This document shows, in pieces, positions 28,501 to 36,313 of a DNA stretch of 48,644 nucleotides. Position numbers and translations under genes: made by a program. The stretch comes from an uncultured Ruminococcus sp. (GTDB lineage Bacteria > Bacillota > Clostridia > Oscillospirales > Acutalibacteraceae). Position 1 is the first letter of the stretch. Each line of letters starts with the position of its first letter. Below the pieces are notes generated by a model. The model was not told the origin of the DNA, made no database searches, and was given only the letters and a program-made list of their open reading frames with translations. The stretch is from NCBI GenBank assembly GCA_905233145.1, contig CAJODI010000005.1, positions 1 through 48,644 on the forward strand. Direction: 5' to 3'.

Positions 28501-28731
28501 CCTAACGGCAACGGTAAGGGTACATTCACATACTCAGTTTACGCTAATCAGCTCCATGAGACTGTTAAGTTCACAGTATGTGAAGGTGCAAACCACACAC
28601 CAATCAGTGATACAATGACATACAGTGCAGCTTCCTATGCAAGCAAGTACATCACAAACGAGAATGTTGGCTCGCTCCTTAAGGAACTCATGCTTTATGG
28701 ACAGGCTGCTGAAACATACGCAGCAGGCTAA
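25552..28731 (+). CDS. secreted protein with six tandem starch-binding (CBM26-like) modules, TVQET linker and uncharacterised C-terminal domain
   Basis: AAGGAGG RBS; signal peptide MRNFKSVKKLTSIVLAVMMVLSCVVVGVSSA; six repeats of (V/T)YFTNxxxWxNVxAYAWxxxxxxxxGDxPGTGMT...YGQDVYKIxxPxGAVGVVFSDNGGxQTVD. Confidence 0.85.
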   Translation: MRNFKSVKKLTSIVLAVMMVLSCVVVGVSSANNVKIAFTNNKGWSKVNIYSWDGSFNSCTGDWPGTQITNTSTNDYGETVYYAEIPSNVSGIVFNDGGNQQTADISFNGQPTGWYMTNQNGNGNWNVETWAYSPEGQTSTTATADTNNPKTVYFTNDKGWGNITAFAWNTYGDAVVGDWPGQSMTKDYTNDYGQDVYKITLPAAAVGVVFSNNGSDQTVDITPVDNTGYYATNKNGEGNYEVGVWAPVKDVQTTTAKPQGTTATVDTSVEKTIYFTNDKNWSNIKAYAWDKDENALIGDFPGTGMTKDYTNTYGQDVYKIKIPAGAVGVVISDNGGAQTVDITPADNTGYYCTSQNSENKWEVQPWSPVKTDGTTGPTTVYDDSAKVVYFTNNQNWANVKAYAWDKNDNGLLGDYPGTGMTKAYTNDYGQDVYKITVPEGAVGVVFSDNGGAQTVDVTPAKGTGYYPTNQGNDGKWEVATWAPVVEPTTAAATTIDTTTQKTVYFTNNQNWANVKAYAWDSEDQPLLGDYPGTGMTKDSTNGYGQDVYRIIIPAGAVGVVFSDNGGAQTVDIVPFDNTDYYPTSQNEDTRWEVDTWYPVKETTGTTGTIPPGPKTIYFTNNQNWANVKAYAWNKDNDGVIGDWPGTGMTYDHKNTYGEDIYKIVLPEGAVGVVFSDNGGTQTVDLVPVDNTGYYPDSKDNLGKWICKTWAPVIEEGTTVQETTVQESTVQETTVQETTVQETTVQETTVQETTVDQKAPIYVENQFRPTSYSLSLKDNIAINFRVKPETLVGYTNPYLEVTMNGEKTVLNEYKTLDDGTVVFEFDKVYPQTVIDDASAVLHAFKGEQEYYGEPYVKSVKEYAVNNMARSTNPNSLRGLLVNLLRYAAEAQKFTHYKEDDLASNYIDNSAKRFAKTQLNDLVDVKNYSAEPCPGTVKATFTSGTLVLGSNVGIKVGFNVDSLENKSIRVDFNGESKYYEADQLAPNGNGKGTFTYSVYANQLHETVKFTVCEGANHTPISDTMTYSAASYASKYITNENVGSLLKELMLYGQAAETYAAG
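27700..27813 (+). repeat. 15-nt tandem repeat encoding (TVQET)n linker
   Basis: Repeated ACAGTTCAGGAAACA / ACTGTTCAAGAAACA units, about 8 copies. Confidence 0.85.
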
Positions 28732-28850
28732 TAGTATCAGCATTATTTATTGTTGGTCATTACCAACAAAATAGTAATTTAACTTAATAATCCTCACCTA
28801 TCAATTTAGTAGGGATTATATAAATTCAAAAAGAAAACGAGGTGATAACA

Positions 28851-28976
28851 ATGAAAGAGATGTACACAAAGGCTACAGTTGCTATCAGCGCATTCACAGC
28901 TGAGGATGTTATCAGAACTAGCGACACATCATCACAGGGTGGTCAGCAGCCAATCGAACTTCCACCAGATGAATAA
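28851..28976 (+). CDS. small peptide, 41 aa (MKEMYTKATVAISAFTAEDVIRTSDTSSQGGQQPIELPPDE); not in ORF track
   Basis: GAGGTGATAACAATG RBS/start, complete ORF, followed by a strong terminator. Confidence 0.7.
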   Translation: MKEMYTKATVAISAFTAEDVIRTSDTSSQGGQQPIELPPDE

Positions 28977-29008
28977 TTAAATTTATTTATTAAATGGAAT
29001 TTGAACGG

Positions 29009-29043
29009 AAGCCCCTCGACTTTGTCGAGGGGCTTTCGTTTTT
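29009..29043 (+). terminator. Rho-independent terminator
   Basis: AAGCCCCTCGAC-TTT-GTCGAGGGGCTT-TCGTTTTTGG. Confidence 0.9.
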
Positions 29044-29177
29044 GGCTTTTCTTTGAATAAGGCATTCTGCCATGCTTTAGGTAAAGCGAAAAAACAGTCA
29101 TATTGCGGTTAATGCAACATGACTGTATATTCTAATCTATTCTTCAAGTCATTAAAAATATAGTTTGCTTAGTTTTA

Positions 29178-29320
29178 ATACTAAACTCAAATAAAAAATA
29201 GACAATCTTTGCGGTCTATTTTCCGCAATACTTCGTTGTCGTCCTTGCAAGGCGACAGCCTTGCGGCGTCCTAAAAATATCCTCGCAAATCTTTGTCCAC
29301 TTTTTATCTGAGATTAGTAT
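29178..29320 (+). repeat. MITE-like family 2, copy 2
   Basis: Near-identical to 22323-22451, with a ~14-nt extra segment (TAAAAATATCCTCG). Confidence 0.85.
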
Positions 29321-29348
29321 AAAGTAAAATTCTTAGAGAAATCGAATA

Positions 29349-29831
29349 TTATTTTAAATCAAAATCAAGCGTAATAGTATTTCTGCTGGAAACAAACTGG
29401 GTCAGTTTAACGCCGGCAGAGGAGAGCATTTTTTTTGATGCAATTGTAGACGGAGCGTTGGCATATTTGTCATATAAATATACAACTTCTGAGATTCCCG
29501 ATTGGATTATTGCTTTGGCGCATTCGTTGCACGGAAAAAGATCAACATAAAGCTTTGCACCCTTTAGATTTTTTCCTCTGGCATTGAGAATAGCATTCAG
29601 TTCAGCATGTACAACGTAGTTGTATTTTGTATCGTCTCCGTCTCTTTCCCATGGATACAAGTCATCTGAACATCCATATGGAAATCCGTTATATCCTGTT
29701 GAAAGTATAATATTATTGCTGTCTACGATACATGCTCCGACCTGAGTGTTTGGGTCCTTGCTGCGCTTTGCCGCAAGCAGAGATACGCCCATAAAATATT
29801 CGTCCCACGAAATATAGTCGTTTCGTTTCAT
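29349..29831 (-). CDS. deoxycytidylate (dCMP) deaminase
   Basis: DPNTQVGACIVDSNNIILSTGYNGFPYGC...VVHAELNAILNA...DLFPCNECAKAIIQSGI. Confidence 0.93.
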   Translation of the reverse strand: MKRNDYISWDEYFMGVSLLAAKRSKDPNTQVGACIVDSNNIILSTGYNGFPYGCSDDLYPWERDGDDTKYNYVVHAELNAILNARGKNLKGAKLYVDLFPCNECAKAIIQSGISEVVYLYDKYANAPSTIASKKMLSSAGVKLTQFVSSRNTITLDFDLK

Positions 29832-29873
29832 GTTCTCACTCCAATTGATATTGATTTGTAATTTAAAATATAG

Positions 29874-30260
29874 TTAGAAACACAGTTTGGTCTCCCAATC
29901 ATTTTCTTTGAATCCGACCAAAACAAAATTATCGCTGATAATAATAGGTCTTTTTACCAACATTCCGTCTTGACCAAGAATTTCCAGTTGCTCGTCCTCT
30001 GTCATTGCAGGGATTTTGTCCTTAAGCGACATTTGCTTGTATAATACTCCGCTTGTATTAAAAAACCTCTTTAACGGAAGTCCGCTTTTTATGTGCCAGT
30101 CTTTAAGCTCATCTGCTGTGGGATTGTTTTCTTTTATATTGCGGTCGATATAGCTAATGTTTTTAGAATCGAGCCAGGCTTTCGCTTTTTTGCATGTCGT
30201 ACATTTAGGATATTCAACAAAAATCACCAAATAAATCACCTCGAACTGTATTAATATCAT
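29874..30260 (-). CDS. ArsC/Spx-family thioredoxin-fold protein
   Basis: VEYPKCTTCKKAKAWLDSKNISYIDRNIKENNPTADELKDWHIKSGLPLKRFFNTSG...VKRPIIISDNFVLVGF. Confidence 0.88.
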   Translation of the reverse strand: MILIQFEVIYLVIFVEYPKCTTCKKAKAWLDSKNISYIDRNIKENNPTADELKDWHIKSGLPLKRFFNTSGVLYKQMSLKDKIPAMTEDEQLEILGQDGMLVKRPIIISDNFVLVGFKENDWETKLCF

Positions 30261-30318
30261 TTTATCAAATATTACATATATTGTAAATATAATTATAAAA
30301 TAAAGTTGCTAAATACTA

Positions 30319-30347
30319 TTGATTTTTGGGATAAAAAGGTGTATTAT
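30319..30347 (+). promoter_or_regulatory. sigma-A-like promoter for trkA
   Basis: TTGATT-17 nt-TATTAT. Confidence 0.45.
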
Positions 30348-30413
30348 GACTATAAAATCAACCGCTTCATTTATGTAATTTTTAGTTGAGGCGGTAATAT
30401 GCGAGAGGGTATT

Positions 30414-31772
30414 ATGAATATTGTAATTGTCGGTTGCGGAAAAGTTGGTGCTTCTATCGCAGTGGAGCTTAATGCAGCAGGACATGATATTGTTGTCGTT
30501 GATATCAACGGCTCTGCTGTGTCACGCCTTGCCGATTCAATTGACGCAATGGGAGTTGAAGGTAACGGAGCCACCTATGAGGTTCTTTCTGAAGCCGGAG
30601 TAGCTTACGCGGATTTGGTTGTTGCGGCAACTGCGCGAGATGAGATAAATCTTTATACTTGCCTTATGGCAAAGGCTTCGGGGGCGAAGCATACAATTGC
30701 CAGAGTCAGAAGCCCCGAATATACTAATGATCTTTTCAGAATCAAAGATCTTCTCGGACTTTCGATGTCTATCAACCCCGAATTAACAGCCGCGGTTGAA
30801 ATCAGCAGGCTTCTTAGATTTTCGGGAGCGATAGAAATTGACGCTTTTTCAAAAGGTGCAGTTGAGCTTATTAAGGTTGTCATTCCGGAAGGTTCACCGG
30901 CATGTAACCGAAAAGTAAGCGATATCGACGTGCTCAAGGGAAAGGTACGTATTGCCAGCGTTGAGCGCGGAGAAGATGTTTATATTCCAAACGGCGATTT
31001 CATGATTATGCCCGGAGACAGGGCTTCGATTGTTACAAAACCTGAAACGGCAATCAAATTTTTCAAAAAAATGAATATAAACATCGGCAAGAGCAGGGAT
31101 GTTATGATTTTGGGCGGAGGTAAAATTTCGTATTATCTCGCACAAAGACTGATCAAAACCGGTGCAAACGTTAAGATCATAGAGCAAAACGCTCAGAGAT
31201 GCGAGGAGCTTTCACAAATGCTTCCGGACGCGATGATAATTCACGGCGATTGCATGGATCAGGCTTTGCTGCTCAGCGAGGGAATAACCCACGTTGACGG
31301 TGTTGCTGCTCTTATGGACTACGATGAGGAAAACATACTTATCTCGCTGTATATAAAAGGCGTTTCTAAGGCGAATATTATCACAAAAGTTAATAATCAG
31401 TATTTTGATTCGATAATAGATAAGCTTGGGCTGGAGTGTGTTATCAATCCCAAAAAGCTGACGGGTGAGTATATTGCGCGTTATATCAGAGCTATGCAAA
31501 ACTCGCTGGGAAGCAACGTTGAAACACTTTATCGCCTCAACGAAAACCGTATTGAAGCTCTTGAATTCAGAGCAAAAAGCAGCTCCAAGCTGACTGGTGT
31601 TCCGATCGAAAAGCTCAGCCTAAGGGATAATTTGCAAATTATCAGCATTTTCCGCAAGGGTAAGATTATTTTGCCCACAGGTAAGGACGCTATTTTGCCG
31701 GACGATTTAGTTGTTGTTATAACAATGCACAAGGGCTTGAGTGACCTTGACGATATTATGAACAAACGTTGA
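30414..31772 (+). CDS. trkA: Trk system potassium transporter TrkA
   Basis: MNIVIVGCGKVGASIAVELNAAGHDIVVVD; two RCK-N/RCK-C halves. Confidence 0.94.
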   Translation: MNIVIVGCGKVGASIAVELNAAGHDIVVVDINGSAVSRLADSIDAMGVEGNGATYEVLSEAGVAYADLVVAATARDEINLYTCLMAKASGAKHTIARVRSPEYTNDLFRIKDLLGLSMSINPELTAAVEISRLLRFSGAIEIDAFSKGAVELIKVVIPEGSPACNRKVSDIDVLKGKVRIASVERGEDVYIPNGDFMIMPGDRASIVTKPETAIKFFKKMNINIGKSRDVMILGGGKISYYLAQRLIKTGANVKIIEQNAQRCEELSQMLPDAMIIHGDCMDQALLLSEGITHVDGVAALMDYDEENILISLYIKGVSKANIITKVNNQYFDSIIDKLGLECVINPKKLTGEYIARYIRAMQNSLGSNVETLYRLNENRIEALEFRAKSSSKLTGVPIEKLSLRDNLQIISIFRKGKIILPTGKDAILPDDLVVVITMHKGLSDLDDIMNKR

Positions 31773-31781
31773 GGATTGATT

Positions 31782-33230
31782 ATGAATAAGCGTATAATAA
31801 TATATATTCTCGGTTGGGTTCTGATTGTTGAAGGCATAACAATGCAAATTTCGACAGTCACTTCACTGATTTACCAAGAGCATGAAGGACTGTATTTTCT
31901 AATTACCGGAGCTGTTTGCGTTGGCTTGGGCTTGCTTGCTGTAAAGGTTAAAAAACCACACAACATGGTGCTTTATCAAAAAGCGGGCTTTGCTGCCACT
32001 GCTCTGAGCTGGGTTTTGCTTGCACTGGTTGGGGCATTGCCGCTGTGCATAAGCGGAGAGATACCCTCGTTTGTAGATGCGTTCTTTGAGATGTCCTCGG
32101 GCTTCTCAACCACAGGCTCGACGATTTTGACAGAGGTTGAGCATCTCAGCCATACAATGCTGATTTGGCGAAGCTTTTCAAACTGGCTGGGCGGCATGGG
32201 CGTAATTGTCTTTTTGCTTGCTCTTATACCAAAGCTCGGCGGTCAGCAAAATATTTACCTTATGCGTGCAGAAAGCCCGGGACCCATTGTGGGCAAGGCT
32301 GTTCCGCGAATGAGGAATTATGCTGCACTGCTCTATGCGATTTATATCGGACTTACCGTATTGGAGCTGATTTTGCTCTTATGCGGAGGCATGGGATTCT
32401 TTGACGCTATTAATACCTGCTTTGCAACTGCCGGAACCGGCGGATTCGGAATCAGAAACGAAAATATGGCTGCATACGATTCCTACTACCTGCAAACTGT
32501 AATTGCAAGCTTTTTGGTCCTTTTTGGATTGAATTTCAGCGTTTATATACTGCTGATAGCGCGAAAGTTCAAGCAAGCGTTGTTGATGGAAGAGCTGTGG
32601 GTATATATTGGAGTTATTGTGGTTTCAACCGCGATCATCGCCGTAAATATTAACGATCTTTATCCTACCGTCCATGATTCGATTCACAACAGCTTCTTCT
32701 ATGTTACATCAATAATAAGTACAGCCGGATTTGGCATTGATGACGCAAACCGCTGGCCTGAGCTTTCAAAAGCGATTATACTTGTAATCACATTTTTAGG
32801 CGCGATGGCAGGCAGCACGGGTGGCGGATTCAAGGTTTCCAGAGTTATTATCCTCTTTAAAGAGGTCAAAAAGGAATTCGCGCTTTTGGTTCATCCGCGC
32901 AATATTAAGGCGGTCAAGCTAGACGGCAAGACAGTTGATCACAGCATAATGCGCTCAACCTCAATGTATCTTGTGATATACATGGGGGTTTTTGTAGGAA
33001 GCTTTGTGCTTATTTCAATCGAGGGCAAGGATTTTCTGACGAGCTTTACCAGCGTTGCGGCGTGTATGAACAATACCGGTCCGGGCTTGGGTGAGGTTGG
33101 TCCTGTGGGCAACTATGCGAATTTCACCATTTTCTCAAAATGTGTATTGATTTTTGACATGCTCGCGGGCAGACTTGAATTTTTGCCTATGCTGATTTTG
33201 TTCTCGCCCAAGGCGTGGAAAAAAGCATAA
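31782..33230 (+). CDS. trkH: TrkH family potassium uptake protein
   Basis: Multi-TM; SSGFSTTGSTIL, CFATAGTGGFGIRN, ISTAGFGIDD and GAMAGSTGGGFKVSR selectivity-type motifs. Confidence 0.93.
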   Translation: MNKRIIIYILGWVLIVEGITMQISTVTSLIYQEHEGLYFLITGAVCVGLGLLAVKVKKPHNMVLYQKAGFAATALSWVLLALVGALPLCISGEIPSFVDAFFEMSSGFSTTGSTILTEVEHLSHTMLIWRSFSNWLGGMGVIVFLLALIPKLGGQQNIYLMRAESPGPIVGKAVPRMRNYAALLYAIYIGLTVLELILLLCGGMGFFDAINTCFATAGTGGFGIRNENMAAYDSYYLQTVIASFLVLFGLNFSVYILLIARKFKQALLMEELWVYIGVIVVSTAIIAVNINDLYPTVHDSIHNSFFYVTSIISTAGFGIDDANRWPELSKAIILVITFLGAMAGSTGGGFKVSRVIILFKEVKKEFALLVHPRNIKAVKLDGKTVDHSIMRSTSMYLVIYMGVFVGSFVLISIEGKDFLTSFTSVAACMNNTGPGLGEVGPVGNYANFTIFSKCVLIFDMLAGRLEFLPMLILFSPKAWKKA

Positions 33231-33233
33231 CAG

Positions 33234-33378
33234 TAAGGCAACACCGCACAATTCATGGCGCACGCCTTGCTTGCATATTATTCCGTCAGACTGCCCAAAA
33301 ATCAGTATCCATACGTCAGTATGCACACTGATATCTGACTACGCAATCCGCGCACCGGAATTATGCGGTATTGCCTAA
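33234..33378 (-). repeat. MITE-like family 1, copy H
   Basis: AAGGCAACACCGCACAATTCATGGCGCACGCC...CACCGGAATTATGCGGTATTGCCTAA. Confidence 0.87.
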
Positions 33379-33420
33379 AATTTGTGGGCAGCCATAAAAC
33401 GGCTGCCCTTTTGGATTGGT

Positions 33421-34455
33421 GTGATATATTTGAAAAAAGCATCAGCTGCCGCAATCCTTTCTGTGCTTTGTCTGAGCTGTGTGTTCTGCGGCTGCTCTCA
33501 TGCGGAAAGTGAAGCAGACGATCGGATTTTTGCGATGGAAACGATTATGACCAACAAGGCGTTCGGCGAAAATGCCCAGGCGGCTCTTGAAAAAATCAAT
33601 GCAAAGGCAAAGTTGCTTGATGGTCTTTTGTCTGTGACAAATGAAAACAGCGAGGTGTATGCACTCAACTCAGGAAAAACACTTGTTCCCTCAGAGGACA
33701 CGCGTCAAATAATAAAGCAATCTGCTGAGTTGTGCGGATTTACCGGCGGAAGGCTTGACATTACCTCTTACCCGGTATTAAAAGCATGGGGATTTACTAC
33801 CCAAGGCTATAGGATTCCGTCTCAAACAGAGCTGGACAAGCTTTTGGATAATGTAGGAACTGAGAATATCTGCATTGAAGAGTCAGGGATATATCTAAAA
33901 AACAATGCTCAAATCGACCTTGGAGCTACGGCAAAGGGGTATCTTGCAGACCGTGCGATTGAAATCTTGGACGAAAACAAAATCGCTTCCGCTCTGCTTA
34001 ATCTCGGCGGAACTATAGTTGCGCGTGGCGAAAAGCCGAGCGGAGAAAAATGGAAAATCGGTGTTGCCGACCCGAAAAACAGCTCGTCATACTTCGGGTT
34101 TCTTAATCTAAGTGACAAAATTGCCGCTACCTCGGGTGGATACGAAAGATATTTTGTCGGTGAGGATGGCGAGACTTATATCCACATAATCGACCCAAAA
34201 AGCGGCAGACCCGTCAAAAACGGAACTGCCTCGGTTACGGTGATTTCTGATAGCGGCATCAAAAGCGACGCGCTTTCGACCGCGCTTTTCGTTGCAGGAA
34301 AAGACGAAGCAGAAAATATTTGGAAAAAAGACGGCAAAACCTTTGATTATATTATTCTGACTGATGATAACGAGCTTTTTGTCACAAAAGAGGTTTCAGA
34401 CAGCCTTAGGCTTGCAGACGGATTTGACGAGATAAAAATAAACGTTGTACAATAA
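33421..34455 (+). CDS. apbE: FAD:protein FMN transferase (ApbE), lipoprotein
   Basis: Lipobox VLCLSCVFCGCSH; IDLGATAKGYLADRAIEILDE...ALLNLGGTIVARG...ATSGGYERYF...HIIDPKSGRPV. Confidence 0.92.
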   Translation: MIYLKKASAAAILSVLCLSCVFCGCSHAESEADDRIFAMETIMTNKAFGENAQAALEKINAKAKLLDGLLSVTNENSEVYALNSGKTLVPSEDTRQIIKQSAELCGFTGGRLDITSYPVLKAWGFTTQGYRIPSQTELDKLLDNVGTENICIEESGIYLKNNAQIDLGATAKGYLADRAIEILDENKIASALLNLGGTIVARGEKPSGEKWKIGVADPKNSSSYFGFLNLSDKIAATSGGYERYFVGEDGETYIHIIDPKSGRPVKNGTASVTVISDSGIKSDALSTALFVAGKDEAENIWKKDGKTFDYIILTDDNELFVTKEVSDSLRLADGFDEIKINVVQ

Positions 34456-34477
34456 TTTCTCAATAAATTCAAATAAA

Positions 34478-34521
34478 AAATGTGGGGATAAGGGTATTAA
34501 GACACCTTTATTCCCACATTT
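34478..34521. terminator. bidirectional terminator between convergent apbE and gtrA
   Basis: AAATGTGGGGATAAGGGT...ACACCTTTATTCCCACATTT. Confidence 0.75.
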
Positions 34522-34524
34522 ATA

Positions 34525-34983
34525 TTATTCGTTTGTTTCCTTAAAAGTAAAGAAGCGCTGCCCGATATAATTGCAGCCTACAAACACACATGCGCCTATT
34601 GCCCAGCTTAGGTTGGCTGCAAAGGTGTTTATATCCATGCCGAACATTGTCCAGCCCATTGCCTTGCTCAGCTCGCTTACTGCTGTTGCTACTATAACTC
34701 TGATAAGCAGACAGGCAGCTATATTAACCGTAAATTTAACGACAGGCTTCCAACCCTTTTCGGTGCTCTTAAAGGTAAAGTATTTGTTTAGAAAATAGCT
34801 TACAATACTACCGACAACCGTACCAACGAAAGCTGCTGTTCCCGCGCCCCACGTGAACTGCTTCCAACCCACAAGGTTGAGCAAAATCAGAATTACTCCT
34901 TCGCCAACCAGAGTGTTCAAAATACCCACCAGAATGAATTTCCAGAATTTTATGTCAAAAAATTTCTTTAAAAAATTTCCCAT
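34525..34983 (-). CDS. GtrA family membrane protein
   Basis: FWKFILVGILNTLVGEGVILILLNLVG...SYFLNKYFTFKS...GQRFFTFKE. Confidence 0.9.
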   Translation of the reverse strand: MGNFLKKFFDIKFWKFILVGILNTLVGEGVILILLNLVGWKQFTWGAGTAAFVGTVVGSIVSYFLNKYFTFKSTEKGWKPVVKFTVNIAACLLIRVIVATAVSELSKAMGWTMFGMDINTFAANLSWAIGACVFVGCNYIGQRFFTFKETNE

Positions 34984-34985
34984 AT

Positions 34986-35945
34986 TTACTCCTGTTCTTC
35001 GTTGTTTTCTTCCTCAAAATTTGAAAACTTTGTAATGTATATAGGCCTGTCCTTGGTTTCCATGTAAATCCTGCCGATGTATTCGCCCAAAATGCCAATT
35101 GACATTTCGGTGATTCCGCCCAAAAACAGCACAGCACACAAGGTTGTAACATAGCCTGGGGTAGTTACGCCGAAAAACAGCGTTTGGATCAAGGTTATTA
35201 TTATGTAAATCAGCGAGATTGAAAATATTACACCGCCCATAACGGCTGTAAACCGCAGCGGAGCGACCGAAAAGCATGTGATTCCGTCAATAGCGTATTT
35301 GAAAAGGCTTGAAAACTTCCAGGTTGTGGTGCCAAGCTGGCGGTCAACTGTCTTGAACGAAATCCACTTTGTATTGAAGCCGACCCACGAGAAAATACCC
35401 TTTGAAAATCTTTGCACCTCGCTTAGCTCCAATATAGAGTCCACCATCTGGCGCGTCATCATACGATAATCCATTGCGCCATAGGGGTTTTTAACGTCTG
35501 TAAGACGATTGGAAAGGCGGAAAAACAGCTTTGAAAATATTCCGCGAAAGAAGCTTTCGCCTTCTCGCTCGTCGCGCTTTGTGGCGCAGCAATCATAGCC
35601 GTTTTCAAGAGCTTCCGTCATCTGAGGGAAAATCTCGGGCGGATGCTGCAAATCTGCGTCCATTACTACAATGTAGTCGGCGGTGGTGTGTTGCAAACCG
35701 GCATACATTGCGGCTTCCTTGCCAAAATTGCGCGAAAAAGAAATGTATTTTATGTTGTCAAACTTTTTTGCGAGTTTTTTCATAATCAGATAGGTTTTGT
35801 CGCGGCTGCCGTCGTTAATGAGGATATAGCGAAAGCTGTAGCCGGGCATTGAGGCAATAACCTTGTTGGTTTCGGTAACAAAGTGCTCAAGCCCTTCTTC
35901 CTCGTTGTAACAGGGGACAACCAAGTCGATAGTTTTTTTAATCAT
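34986..35945 (-). CDS. glycosyltransferase family 2 (GtrB/polyprenyl-phosphate type)
   Basis: IDLVVPCYNEEEGLEHFV...VVMDADLQHPPEIFPQM... plus C-terminal TM helices. Confidence 0.94.
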   Translation of the reverse strand: MIKKTIDLVVPCYNEEEGLEHFVTETNKVIASMPGYSFRYILINDGSRDKTYLIMKKLAKKFDNIKYISFSRNFGKEAAMYAGLQHTTADYIVVMDADLQHPPEIFPQMTEALENGYDCCATKRDEREGESFFRGIFSKLFFRLSNRLTDVKNPYGAMDYRMMTRQMVDSILELSEVQRFSKGIFSWVGFNTKWISFKTVDRQLGTTTWKFSSLFKYAIDGITCFSVAPLRFTAVMGGVIFSISLIYIIITLIQTLFFGVTTPGYVTTLCAVLFLGGITEMSIGILGEYIGRIYMETKDRPIYITKFSNFEEENNEEQE

Positions 35946-36313
35946 ATATAATCACCTTTTTGAAGAAAAGCCGTTGTTATCACCGTGACGGCGATAAACC
36001 GGCAAAATACTGCCGTGATTTTTCTGTATTTGTGTACTACATTTGGTTTTTGAGGCTACTTATATTTTTTACTTATGAGTCTTTCTTTTCTATTATAGCA
36101 AACCTAAGAAAAAAAGTCTATTTTTTTTAAGAAATTTCGCATATTTTATTTACCAATACAAAATTTCGTGGTAGAATATAAAAGTAAAATACTGCCTGAT
36201 TGCAAATTGATACCGGTTTGCATTTTATTCTGTTTTCTGATAAAACACTTAAAAACAGGTTTTAGCGAAAATTTTGCCGGCCGGTATAAGGCACAATTGG
36301 AGGTTAAACAAGT

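Noticed and set aside
34986-35945. GT2 plus GtrA as a possible novel serotype-conversion island
   Set aside because: A common housekeeping-type pair in Firmicutes; the third (gtr-type) gene and phage context are absent.
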